A stretch of 61,047 bases of DNA from Candidatus Planktophila sp. (lineage in GTDB: Bacteria; Actinomycetota; Actinomycetes; Nanopelagicales; Nanopelagicaceae). A program made the translations under genes and the position numbers. The notes beneath the pieces were generated by a model. It did no database searches. It was not told the DNA's origin and worked only from the letters and a program-made list of their open reading frames with translations. Below, in pieces: positions 47,831-55,086 of the stretch; the first letter of the stretch is position 1; each line of letters starts with the position of its first letter. The stretch covers positions 1 through 61,047 of the forward strand of contig JAUXRP010000004.1 in assembly GCA_030681675.1 (NCBI GenBank). The letters are read 5' to 3'.

Positions 47831-49033
47831 TCAGCCGTATTCGCGTGGTTCCACTCCGGATTCAAAATTACCTAGAAGGTTTAGTAGCCCAACCGCTTCC
47901 CAGGTTCTACTACCAGCACCTTGCGACGCGCGGATAAGAACACCTGCCTGCTCAAGTTGCACCATGGCTTCACCGACTACAGCCTTGGTACGGCCAGAAG
48001 CAGCAACAGCAATTGGTACAGAGATAATTGGGTAGCCAGGCAAAACCTCAATGATTTTCCAAGCAACAGCATCAGCGCGAGGATTTGCCGATGACAGTAA
48101 TGCTGCTTTCCACTCTCTCTGCAACATTTCAACCTCGCCAATATATATGCCTGCCAAGTTCGCCGACTGTGCCGCAGCTGCTATAAATGTCGTCAGCCAA
48201 TCCGCGGTGTCGCCCTCTCTGAATTTTGTGAGTCCGTTTATATAACTTGCTTTGTTGGAAGCGAGCACAATGCTGATCGGTGGAACGTAATGCGGTGTCA
48301 TTCCGCGACGACGAAGTACTACGTGAATAAGTGCTCGGCCTGTTCGACCATTGCCATCATGAAATGGATGAATCGTCTCAAATTGCGCGTGAATTAGACC
48401 TGCTTGGACAATTGGTGGTAACACACCTTCATTTATTGCTACGCAAAGGTCGGCTAGGAGACGCGGTACCTCCTCCGGCGGTGGCGGTACAAAATCTGCA
48501 CCACAAGGGTTGTAGTCATTGCCCCCAATCCAGTTCTGTTCAGTGCGAATCACCCCGGCCACATCTCGATTCGACGCTGACTCCATCAACATTCGATGGA
48601 TATCGATGATGTTTTCTACCGAGATGATTTCTGTATTGGTGGCATGGTCGATCGCCAACTCCATTGCATCGATGTTGGCGATGATTTCACGAGCCGTTGT
48701 GCTGACTTTCCCATTTCTTCCAATTTTCGCCTCTGAGCGCGCCAAATCCAGTGCATCAACCTGCATCCCCTCAATCTTGGAAGAAGCAATCGATTCGGAG
48801 CGCAAAAGTAAGCGCGCCAATGGAGTTAGCGCTGGAACTGAGCGTCCATTTAATTGGTGAATAGCAGTCTCGGCGTCGGAAACTGCTCCGGCAAGATCAC
48901 TGGTCAATGGTTCGGTAAATTCGGCGAGACCCTCCGGAATGAAAACTTCATAGCGGCAGGCACGACGAAATCGCGGTGGGACATAGTGAGTTGGGTCGTA
49001 TGTCCAGGTGCGACGTAGTAATTCGCCTCGCAT
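47831..49033 (-). CDS. Fic-domain protein with C-terminal winged helix
   Basis: The 400-residue protein has the Fic catalytic loop HPFHDGNGRTGR (about residues 216-227), so AMP-transfer or related nucleotidyl transfer chemistry is likely intact. An inhibitory-helix motif SSKIEG (about residues 86-91) N-terminal to the core places it in the self-inhibited class II group. The C-terminal about 80 residues look like a winged helix (IISVPIAVAASGRTKAVVGE then MVQLEQAGVLIRA), common in this subfamily. The ATG at 49033 with AAAGGAGA upstream is favoured over one at 49072. A perfect palindrome lies just upstream, consistent with autoregulation. Confidence 0.9.
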   Translation of the reverse strand: MRGELLRRTWTYDPTHYVPPRFRRACRYEVFIPEGLAEFTEPLTSDLAGAVSDAETAIHQLNGRSVPALTPLARLLLRSESIASSKIEGMQVDALDLARSEAKIGRNGKVSTTAREIIANIDAMELAIDHATNTEIISVENIIDIHRMLMESASNRDVAGVIRTEQNWIGGNDYNPCGADFVPPPPEEVPRLLADLCVAINEGVLPPIVQAGLIHAQFETIHPFHDGNGRTGRALIHVVLRRRGMTPHYVPPISIVLASNKASYINGLTKFREGDTADWLTTFIAAAAQSANLAGIYIGEVEMLQREWKAALLSSANPRADAVAWKIIEVLPGYPIISVPIAVAASGRTKAVVGEAMVQLEQAGVLIRASQGAGSRTWEAVGLLNLLGNFESGVEPREYG

Positions 49034-49055
49034 AAGTTCTCCTTTAAACCGAGTC

Positions 49056-49086
49056 AAAGTATAGTTTAGCATCTAAACTATACTTT
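49056..49086 (-). promoter_or_regulatory. Perfect 14-base palindrome upstream of fic
   Basis: AAAGTATAGTTTAG and its exact complement CTAAACTATACTTT are separated by CAT. A related half-site AAGTATGGTTTA lies at 49098-49109. On the minus strand TTGAAA (about 49087-49092) with TAAACT or TATACT in the palindrome could form the fic promoter, so a bound dimer would block it. Confidence 0.75.
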
Positions 49087-49188
49087 TCAATAGCATTAAG
49101 TATGGTTTATCTCCCAGCCCACAGAGAGAGAAAAAAGCTTGCTACAAGTAAGGAAAGCCAAATTCGAACCTTCTTCGTCATAAAGTTT

Positions 49189-49362
49189 TTACTCTGACTT
49201 GTGTTCAGGATGCTTACGTAAATATTGCACCTTCAATAAAATTAGGAAAGACATCACGAAACCGCCAATAGTTCCATACATCATATAGTCGTCCTTGCTT
49301 GTCCATGCCAAAGTTGAAAAGGTAAAAGCTATGACTCCAGCGATAATGTTCAAATATTTCAT
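49189..49362 (-). CDS. Small two-helix membrane protein
   Basis: The 57-residue protein reads MKYLNIIAGVIAFTFSTLAW then, after the charged turn TSKDDYMMYG, a second helix and the basic end LRKHPEHKSE. Both helices suit a membrane hairpin. The start at 49362 overlaps the upstream stop as ATGA, so the two small genes are coupled. Function unknown; it resembles in layout the broken ORF at 47427. Confidence 0.6.
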   Translation of the reverse strand: MKYLNIIAGVIAFTFSTLAWTSKDDYMMYGTIGGFVMSFLILLKVQYLRKHPEHKSE

Positions 49363-49670
49363 GGGCAGAGCCACCTAGATAGTGATGATGCCACAGCATT
49401 AGCTACTGATGTGGCATTAGTAGGTATTTTGATCAAAATGACTACAGCCGCAAGCGGAATCATTGTCGTAATTATTCGACAGAACGGAATGCTCTTCAGA
49501 GGCGGTGATAAACGCGCCACTGCTGAGGGTGGAGGTGCGAGTACTATTTTTTGTACGTTACTTGGAGCTGGCTTAGGTTTTGGTGCTGCACTTGCACTCC
49601 CTGTGCCGGCAATTCCAATTCCAGATATGAGACCCAGCGAGAGAATTATTGCCATTAATTTTTCAGGCAT
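49359..49670 (-). CDS. Small secreted or membrane protein
   Basis: The 103-residue protein has a signal peptide (MPEKLMAIILSLGLISGIGI, cleavage near ASAA), a Pro/Lys/Ala-rich segment and a hydrophobic stretch (about 68-82, TTMIPLAAVVILIKI). The family is not recognised. The upstream region, including its start, is duplicated at 47568. An opposite-strand open frame covers the same bases but lacks a signal or site. It is followed by a coupled membrane protein. Confidence 0.55.
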   Translation of the reverse strand: MPEKLMAIILSLGLISGIGIAGTGSASAAPKPKPAPSNVQKIVLAPPPSAVARLSPPLKSIPFCRIITTMIPLAAVVILIKIPTNATSVANAVASSLSRWLCP

Positions 49671-49771
49671 TTACTAACTCGTTTCTGTTTTTCAGATCAA
49701 ATGATGTGAATTCCGGGAACGCTAAACCCTTTGCGCCAATTCACAGGTGTGAATGAGTCAGCCTGTGGATT
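49636..49771. repeat. Direct repeat copy B (136 bases)
   Basis: This is the partner of copy A at 47568-47703. Between the two copies lie the GNAT fragment, fic and two small genes (about 1.9 kb), so recombination between the repeats would delete or duplicate that block. Confidence 0.88.
49739..49754 (-). promoter_or_regulatory. Palindrome upstream of the small secreted gene
   Basis: ATTCACA and TGTGAAT form a perfect 7-2-7 inverted repeat. In copy A the left arm is degraded while the right arm is kept, so the site has been lost there. It is a candidate operator. Confidence 0.55.
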
Positions 49772-49808
49772 ACCGGCTGCTTTCGCATAGATAACTTAAA
49801 TTTGCCGC

Positions 49809-50216
49809 TTAAGGATTTTCAAGGTTAAAAATTGCAATATCCGTCTTGTTAAAGTCGTCACCTTTGCACATGAGTTCTCGGTTCGTAGCTGAAGCAAGAG
49901 CATAGGCAAGGACATCACCAAAATTTAATCTGGCCGGATGACCTGTGCCTTTTCCATAGTCTCTATAAGCCACACGTGCAATTTCAACCTGTTTAAAATC
50001 TATTGGAATTATTTCGATTCCTGATGCTTTTATAAATGCATCAAATTTACGAATTGCTACTGGATCTTTCGTAGAATCAACAACTATCGCGCTCTCTAAG
50101 TAGTTTCCAACAGACATCGAGCAGTCATTGCTAATAATGGCCGTTAGAATTTCATCGCTCCCGGATTCAGCTAAGAGAATTGATAAAATTGCTGAACTAT
50201 CGACTATTACTTTCAT
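49809..50216 (-). CDS. vapC: PIN-domain toxin VapC
   Basis: The 135-residue protein has the PIN acidic residues: Asp5 in VIVDSSAIL, Glu in NYLESAIV (about residue 42), Asp in NFGDVLAYALA (about 99) and Asp in KGDDFNKTDI (about 117). The sequence closely follows the Rv0624-like VapC group, including GHPARLNFGD. VapC toxins cut RNA when freed from VapB. The start at 50216 overlaps vapB by four bases; an upstream frame to 50318 lies over vapB and is rejected. Confidence 0.9.
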   Translation of the reverse strand: MKVIVDSSAILSILLAESGSDEILTAIISNDCSMSVGNYLESAIVVDSTKDPVAIRKFDAFIKASGIEIIPIDFKQVEIARVAYRDYGKGTGHPARLNFGDVLAYALASATNRELMCKGDDFNKTDIAIFNLENP

Positions 50217-50458
50217 CGAGGTAGGCCCAATTCGTTGTAGAGCATTGAATCGACTGATTCTCTGTCCATGCCTTTTGGCATTCGAAGCGAGATTTCTTGT
50301 GCCAGAGTTCGCAAACATTCAAGGCGATCCTGGGCCGTGGCTCTTGCCAGGCGCTCGCGCAAGGCCACGGTCACGGCCTCAGTAAGAGTCTCGTCATAAA
50401 TCGAGGCTACTTGCGTGGCTAGCCGATGAGCCTCTTCATTCTTTATGTTCATTCCCAT
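50213..50458 (-). CDS. vapB: VapB-type antitoxin (Rv0623-like)
   Basis: The 81-residue protein begins MGMNIKNEEAHRLATQVASI, followed by ETLTEAVTVALRERLARA, the PSK-type ribbon-helix-helix DNA-binding and dimerisation pattern of the Rv0623 antitoxin family; its C-terminal tail binds the toxin. The start may be ATG at 50458 or at 50452. It is divergent from deoD and coupled to vapC through ATGA. Confidence 0.9.
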   Translation of the reverse strand: MGMNIKNEEAHRLATQVASIYDETLTEAVTVALRERLARATAQDRLECLRTLAQEISLRMPKGMDRESVDSMLYNELGLPR

Positions 50459-50467
50459 ACTTCACAT

Positions 50468-50497
50468 GTTATACCCTTAAAAAATTGTTTCTACCAA
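50468..50497 (-). promoter_or_regulatory. Promoter of vapBC
   Basis: TTGGTA (50497-50492) and TATAAC (50473-50468) are 18 bases apart. The expected +1 lies only a few bases before the first ATG at 50458, so the transcript would be leaderless or nearly so. Confidence 0.5.
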
Positions 50498-50591
50498 ATT
50501 CGCAATCCCCTGCAAAACGTGAGCAGGTTTCACTTTGCCACGCTCAGCCCGCTCCCAATCTAGAGTGGAAATTGGGCTTAGGGTGGGTTCT

Positions 50592-51296
50592 ATGAGCACA
50601 CCACATATTTCGGCCAATAAAGGCGATATCGCCGAGCGAATACTTCTGCCGGGAGATCCGCTGAGGGCTAAATGGATCGCAGATACTTATTTGGAAGATA
50701 TTACACAGTACAACGCAGTTCGAAACATGTTTGGCTACACCGGAACATATAAAGGTGAGCGAGTTTCGGTTCAAGGTACTGGAATGGGTCTTCCATCCCT
50801 TTCAATCTATGTTACTGAACTCTTCAATGAATATGGAGTCCAAAGTGCAATCAGGATTGGTACATGTGGTGGATTATTAGACAAAACTAAAATTGGAGAT
50901 GTCATTTTAGCCATGACCGCTTCAACTGATTCAAATATAAACCGCAGGTTTACAAATAATTTAGATTTTGCTCCGCATGCTGATTTCAAATTACTACTTG
51001 CAGCTCATGAAGCATCCAAGCATTTGCCAAATGTTCATATCGGTGGAGTCGCCTCAATGGATTACTTTTATGATGAAAGCGATGCTATACAGAGATTGAT
51101 CCAGCACGGAGTTCTCGGTGCCGAGATGGAGGCCAATCAATTGTATTCAATAGCTGCACGTAAACAGCGACGGGCACTTGCGATTCTAACTGTCTCAGAT
51201 CACGTAATCACACATGAATCTATGTCCTCGGCAGACCGTGAAAGTTCTCTAAATACTATGGTTGAAATCGCCTTTGCAGCACTTCTAAACGGTTAG
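50592..51296 (+). CDS. deoD: Purine-nucleoside phosphorylase
   Basis: The 234-residue enzyme starts MSTPHISANKGDIAERILLPGDPLRAKWIA across its first 30 residues (core ILLPGDPLRAKWIA) and has GTGMGLPSLSIYV (phosphate site region) and EMEANQLYSIA, the DeoD-type nucleoside-binding segment. It splits purine nucleosides into base and ribose-1-phosphate. The ATG at 50592 with AGGGTGGG upstream was chosen over an earlier ATG at 50535. It is followed seven bases later by an M48 protease gene. An inverted repeat CCCAAT/ATTGGG lies at 50554-50576. Confidence 0.94.
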   Translation: MSTPHISANKGDIAERILLPGDPLRAKWIADTYLEDITQYNAVRNMFGYTGTYKGERVSVQGTGMGLPSLSIYVTELFNEYGVQSAIRIGTCGGLLDKTKIGDVILAMTASTDSNINRRFTNNLDFAPHADFKLLLAAHEASKHLPNVHIGGVASMDYFYDESDAIQRLIQHGVLGAEMEANQLYSIAARKQRRALAILTVSDHVITHESMSSADRESSLNTMVEIAFAALLNG

Positions 51297-51303
51297 GAAA
51301 ACT

Positions 51304-52545
51304 ATGAATACCTCTGATTTCTTGTTGCTAAGTATTGTCACTTTCGTATTAATTGATTTTGGTGCCGGTATGGTAATTAACTACCTGAATGAAAATTCGA
51401 AAAATACGCCTTTAAGTGCAGAGGCGGCAGAGATTTATAATCCAGATGAGTATGCAAAGTCTATGGAGTATGGTACTGACAAATATAAATTTGAGATGTT
51501 AACCTCGGTAATAACTACAGTTGCAATTCTTTCGGCAATAATACTCGGCTGGTTTGCCAAACTGGATTTACAAATACGTGAGCGAATTGAAAATAATTTG
51601 TTGGTAACCATCGTTTTTATAGGAATTCTCATCGTAATAAGCTCTTTGAGCTCGATTCCAGGTAGGTATTACTCAACTTTCATTATTGAGGAAAAATACG
51701 GTTTTAATAAAACGACAAAGAAACTCTTTATAACAGATACGTTTAAGCAACTGCTCTTAAGTTTGCTCATTGGATTGCCACTTCTTTACCTTATCGCTTG
51801 GATTTATCAAGAAATTCAAAGCATGTTTTGGTTGGTGGGCTGGCTCCTAGTGGCAGTTTTCTCACTCTTTATGTTTGTTTTTGGTACACGAATCTTCTTG
51901 CCAATGTTCAATAAGTTAAAACCATTACCGGCAGGTGAACTGCGTGATGAGATTGAAATGTATTGCCAGTCCCAAGGTTTTCCGCTTTCCAAACTATATG
52001 AAATGGATGCATCCAAACGCTCTACTAAATTGAATGCCTTCTTCTCTGGAATGGGTAAAGTTAAAATAATTGGTCTTTTTGACACTTTAATAGAGAAGTT
52101 AACGATCAAAGAGGTAGTCGCAGTTTTAGCTCATGAAGTTGGTCATTACAAGCGCAAGCATGTGTACACAATGTTTGCCTTCAGTAATGTTCAAACTCTA
52201 ATAATGTTTGCTCTGATGGGTTGGTTACTGAGTAATCCAAATCTGTCAAAGGCGCTTGGTTCAGATATTCCAAGTTTCCATTTGTCTATGTTGGCGTTTT
52301 TCTTACTCTTTACTCCACTATCTACACTTCTTGGCTTAATTAATAACTCATTCTCTCGACACAACGAGTACCAAGCCGATCAATTCTCACTCAATACATA
52401 CCCGAATGCGCGTGAACACTTGTATTCAGCGCTGAAAAAACTATCACTTGAATCGTTGAGTAACTTAAACCCACACCCACTCTATGTGGCGGTTCATTAC
52501 TCGCATCCACCAATACTTGCTCGGCTCGCTAACCTGAAGAAGTAG
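51304..52545 (+). CDS. M48 family (Ste24/CAAX prenyl protease 1-like) membrane metalloprotease
   Basis: The 413-residue protein has several transmembrane segments (notably about 5-25, 65-85, 95-115, 150-190, 290-340) and the zinc motif LAHEVGHYKRKH (HEVGH, about residue 278) with a third ligand Glu in EYQADQFS (about residue 357). The N-terminal YNPDEYAKSMEYGTDKYKFE is the M48 N-terminal domain of Ste24-type proteases. These are common in eukaryotes and scattered in bacteria, where they act in membrane protein quality control. It follows deoD closely and its end overlaps the convergent gene by 17 bases. Confidence 0.9.
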   Translation: MNTSDFLLLSIVTFVLIDFGAGMVINYLNENSKNTPLSAEAAEIYNPDEYAKSMEYGTDKYKFEMLTSVITTVAILSAIILGWFAKLDLQIRERIENNLLVTIVFIGILIVISSLSSIPGRYYSTFIIEEKYGFNKTTKKLFITDTFKQLLLSLLIGLPLLYLIAWIYQEIQSMFWLVGWLLVAVFSLFMFVFGTRIFLPMFNKLKPLPAGELRDEIEMYCQSQGFPLSKLYEMDASKRSTKLNAFFSGMGKVKIIGLFDTLIEKLTIKEVVAVLAHEVGHYKRKHVYTMFAFSNVQTLIMFALMGWLLSNPNLSKALGSDIPSFHLSMLAFFLLFTPLSTLLGLINNSFSRHNEYQADQFSLNTYPNAREHLYSALKKLSLESLSNLNPHPLYVAVHYSHPPILARLANLKK

Positions 52546-52897
52546 TTTTTCTCGCCGACCAAAACCCGTATGTGATTATTAAAGCTGGAATAGCGTTCCA
52601 GCGTTCATTTGGGCTGCGAGATATCGCGTTCACGAATGTACCTAAGACGCCAATCACCATGAATAGTCTGGGCAACCAGTATGGATTGATTGTGCGATGT
52701 GCCCAGATCTTCAGAAACGTGCGGTACTGCCACACCAAAAGCAGTGTCGTAAAGATGTAGGTGATGCGAATTCCGGTGGGGAAAGTTTCAAATTGACCAC
52801 CAGCAGCGCGAGTCAATGCGTACTCCTGATTAAAAACTACGCCGAGTACTAAAGTGAGATTCCAGGCCAAAGCTAGAGTTATTAGCGCTTTTTTCAT
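52529..52897 (-). CDS. Small polytopic membrane protein
   Basis: The 122-residue protein has four hydrophobic segments (about 3-22, 48-62, 75-92, 100-115) with a basic cytoplasmic end RKTTSSG. No family is recognised. It converges on the M48 protease gene, overlapping its last codons, and lies nine bases after the PNPOx-like gene, so it is probably co-transcribed with it. Confidence 0.6.
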   Translation of the reverse strand: MKKALITLALAWNLTLVLGVVFNQEYALTRAAGGQFETFPTGIRITYIFTTLLLVWQYRTFLKIWAHRTINPYWLPRLFMVIGVLGTFVNAISRSPNERWNAIPALIITYGFWSARKTTSSG

Positions 52898-52906
52898 GGA
52901 GAAAAA

Positions 52907-53536
52907 CTACCCAATATGAGGTGGGACTGGAATACCTTTGGCGTTAGTCGCTGTTATGGGTTGACCAATTGTCGTGCTTATAGGCAATAAGCCTGCCCAG
53001 AGTGGAAGTGCGATGTCCTCATCATCATCAGATGGCTCCCCTGTACGCGCTTTGGCTGAGACCTTATCCAAGCTTAACTCAACGATTAACGTTGCTGCAG
53101 ACTCTCTTTTCGTTATCGGGCGGCCGTATTCCCAGAGACCTGGGATCAATTTTGTTGTGATGCGCTCTAATGCGACTTCTTTTTCGGATTCATTTAAAAC
53201 GCGCGCTTTTCCAAAAATCATTACCGACTCATAGTTCATTGAAGAGTTGAAGGCAGAGCGTGCAACGACAATGGCATTTAGCTGTGTAACGGTTACACAT
53301 AGATCAATACCCTTAGCAATCGACATCATGATTCGAGAGCCCGTGGATCCGTGAATCAGAATTCGATTGCCATCTCGAGCAAAACCCATTGGAATTACAA
53401 ATGGCAAATTGATATCTGGGTCAATGAATCCGACATGGCATACGTACTGGCTATCAAGAAGTTTTTCAATATCTAAACGCTCATGTACTTCGCGATCTGC
53501 ATGGCGCTGAACATGGAACTTTTCTTCATTACTCAT
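52907..53536 (-). CDS. PNPOx-like flavin-binding protein
   Basis: The 209-residue protein has the split-barrel flavin reductase pattern: ICHVGFIDPD-like strand near residue 34, FVIPMGFARDGNRILIHGST (about 45-65) and ALPLWAGLLPISTTIGQPI near the C-terminus. Relatives in Pyridox_ox_2 bind FMN or F420 or may degrade haem-like compounds; a precise role cannot be given. The ATG at 53536 was chosen because TATGCT (53548-53543) ends six bases upstream, giving a leaderless mRNA, and no Shine-Dalgarno is visible. Confidence 0.85.
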   Translation of the reverse strand: MSNEEKFHVQRHADREVHERLDIEKLLDSQYVCHVGFIDPDINLPFVIPMGFARDGNRILIHGSTGSRIMMSIAKGIDLCVTVTQLNAIVVARSAFNSSMNYESVMIFGKARVLNESEKEVALERITTKLIPGLWEYGRPITKRESAATLIVELSLDKVSAKARTGEPSDDDEDIALPLWAGLLPISTTIGQPITATNAKGIPVPPHIG

Positions 53537-53542
53537 AAGGCA

Positions 53543-53569
53543 AGCATAGTTGCAAGAATTGAAACTCAA
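53543..53569 (-). promoter_or_regulatory. Possible leaderless promoter of the PNPOx-like gene
   Basis: TATGCT (53548-53543) lies six bases before the ATG. The best -35, TTGAGT at 53569-53564, is only 15 bases away, so the promoter is weak or uses a different -35. Confidence 0.35.
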
Positions 53570-53575
53570 CTCTAA

Positions 53576-54001
53576 TTATCGAAAGGGAAGAACTCTAACT
53601 CCAGGTAAATCTATGAGTTCCCATTCATTGTCGGAGAAAACAACGAGGGTTTCCAGTCGTTTCCCTACAGCGAGCAACATGACATCGGCAAGGCTTACAT
53701 GAATCTGTCGCTTACTCTTCACATTATGTTCCGCGGCTTTTTTATAAATATATCCAGCCTCCACTGCATCTTCCTCAACCACCGGTACGACGTTAATATT
53801 CTTCAAACTCAATAGGGTTTGTATTTCATCTCGTGAAATACCAGTCTGTTTTTGTCTACATATTTCAAGGGTTTCCGCGAGCGCAATCGGTGTAGTTAGC
53901 GCCAATCCAGATTCTGCAATGGCATCAATAACTTTCCAACCAGGTTCTCGAAGAATTAATGCAAGTAGTGCAGAGGCATTTAATAGTGATTCTTGAGGCA
54001 T
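53576..54001 (-). CDS. PIN-domain toxin with altered first acidic residue
   Basis: The 141-residue protein follows the PIN pattern LLNASALLALILREPGW, ETLEICRQ (Glu, about residue 43), SLADVMLLAVGKRLETLVVF (Asp, about residue 107) and SDNEWE. The usual first catalytic Asp (LDASALL) is Asn8 here, which should weaken metal binding. It may still bind its antitoxin but be an impaired nuclease. It is coupled to the AbrB-type antitoxin by a one-base overlap (TAATG). Confidence 0.85.
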   Translation of the reverse strand: MPQESLLNASALLALILREPGWKVIDAIAESGLALTTPIALAETLEICRQKQTGISRDEIQTLLSLKNINVVPVVEEDAVEAGYIYKKAAEHNVKSKRQIHVSLADVMLLAVGKRLETLVVFSDNEWELIDLPGVRVLPFR

Positions 54002-54333
54002 TACTCGCCGAAAACAGCTGCCAGAAGTGCAGCTCCTCTTTTATTAGATTCAGTAGTGGATGAGTAAGTCGGATTGCTCAATCTCTCAAAACGATTCTTC
54101 TCATCTTTGGAACGTTTATGAAGCAGATCTTCAGTGGAAGGAGCCGATTGTGAAGCGACAGCCAACTCCCACAAACTCTGAATTTTCCGCTCTCTAGTCT
54201 CTACAATGAATCTTCCTTCTGAAATTTCCTCGACGACAAGTGTGTCACCAGGTTTAAAACCGCAAGCTTTTTGGAGTTCTACTGGCAAGACAGTTCTGCC
54301 TTTTTCCTTCACATTCAGCTCAATGATGCTCAT
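54001..54333 (-). CDS. AbrB/MazE-type antitoxin
   Basis: The 110-residue protein begins MSIIELNVKEKGRTVLPVEL followed by GFKPGDTLVVEE, the SpoVT/AbrB swapped-hairpin DNA-binding domain (about residues 1-50). The rest (SLWELAVASQSAPSTEDLLH and a KRSKDEKNR basic patch) should bind the PIN toxin. The ATG at 54333 was chosen; a GTG at 54360 would lie in the promoter -10. A promoter-palindrome stands immediately upstream. Confidence 0.88.
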   Translation of the reverse strand: MSIIELNVKEKGRTVLPVELQKACGFKPGDTLVVEEISEGRFIVETRERKIQSLWELAVASQSAPSTEDLLHKRSKDEKNRFERLSNPTYSSTTESNKRGAALLAAVFGE

Positions 54334-54334
54334 G

Positions 54335-54389
54335 GTGGTACAATAGCGTATGAGTACCACTCATAGAAATTAGTGTCACTAATTGTCAA
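54335..54389 (-). promoter_or_regulatory. Promoter with two inverted repeats upstream of the AbrB/PIN pair
   Basis: TTGACA (54389-54384) and TATGAG (54365-54360) are 18 bases apart. The spacer holds a perfect palindrome AATTAGTG/CACTAATT (54368-54384). A second inverted repeat GTGGTAC/GTACCAC (54335-54360) spans the start of transcription. Binding by the antitoxin here would shut off its own operon, a common type II toxin-antitoxin design. Confidence 0.75.
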
Positions 54390-54499
54390 AATACCCAGGA
54401 ATTTCAGTCTCGCCCAGTCATAGGGTCTCGCCCATAGCTAAAGCCAGAATCGGTATGAGTTTCTTGCGGATTTCGGTCAGTGCCAACAGAATCTGACAT

Positions 54500-54985
54500 A
54501 TGGATATCGAGCCGGTAATTCGACCAACAGTACGTATCTTGCTCGTCGATGATCAAAACCGCGTCTTGCTATTTAGAGGTCAAGATCCAGATCAGCCCAA
54601 CACTCGATTCTGGTTCCCAACAGGTGGGGGTATCGAACTCGGCGAAACACCGCAAGAGGCGGCGCGGCGCGAAGTGCGAGAAGAAACTGGATTAACAGAG
54701 TTTGAATTAGGTCCCCATATTTGGAACCGCCGCCATGTCTTCACCTTCTATGGTTCATATCAAGATGTGCGAGAACTCTGGTTCTTTGCCCGGACCTCTA
54801 CCTTTGAGATTGATATCTCAGGATTTTCAGAAGAAGAACGAAGAGTCATTCGCGAATATCGCTGGTGGAGCCAGGACGATCTTGAAAATACAACCGATGT
54901 ACTCACTCCACGTTCTCTCGCACCATTATTTCGAAAACTACTTACCGACGGACTTCCCAAACATCCAGTTGAAGTACCAATCTAA
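54500..54985 (+). CDS. Nudix hydrolase
   Basis: The 161-residue protein has a complete Nudix box, GGGIELGETPQEAARREVRE with the final EETGL (about residues 43-66), preceded by RFWFPTGGG. It hydrolyses a nucleoside diphosphate linked to another group; the exact substrate is unknown. No clear Shine-Dalgarno precedes the ATG; a 10-base direct repeat GTCTCGCCCA (54407 and 54425) lies upstream. It converges on rpoC, sharing a terminator. Confidence 0.88.
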   Translation: MDIEPVIRPTVRILLVDDQNRVLLFRGQDPDQPNTRFWFPTGGGIELGETPQEAARREVREETGLTEFELGPHIWNRRHVFTFYGSYQDVRELWFFARTSTFEIDISGFSEEERRVIREYRWWSQDDLENTTDVLTPRSLAPLFRKLLTDGLPKHPVEVPI

Positions 54986-55035
54986 AATTGAAGTCTGGGT
55001 TCACGAAATAAAGAGTTTGTGATTCCAGGCAAAGC

Positions 55036-55073
55036 AAAAGAGGCCCAACCTCGTGTGGGAATGAGCCTCTTTT
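55036..55073. terminator. Bidirectional terminator between the Nudix gene and rpoC
   Basis: AAAAGAGGC and GCCTCTTTT form a 9-pair stem, with a weaker inner CCCA/TGGG pairing. The plus strand continues with a T-run for the Nudix gene; the minus strand ends in TTTTGCTTT for rpoC. Confidence 0.85.
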
Positions 55074-55086
55074 TCTAAGTTAACTA

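Noticed and set aside
47629-47865. 78-codon minus-strand open frame over the GNAT fragment and repeat
   Set aside because: It runs antisense to the recognisable GNAT remnant and across the duplicated leader and shows no product.
49411-49677. Plus-strand open frame opposite the small secreted gene
   Set aside because: The minus-strand frame has a signal peptide and a coupled downstream gene; the plus frame has neither.
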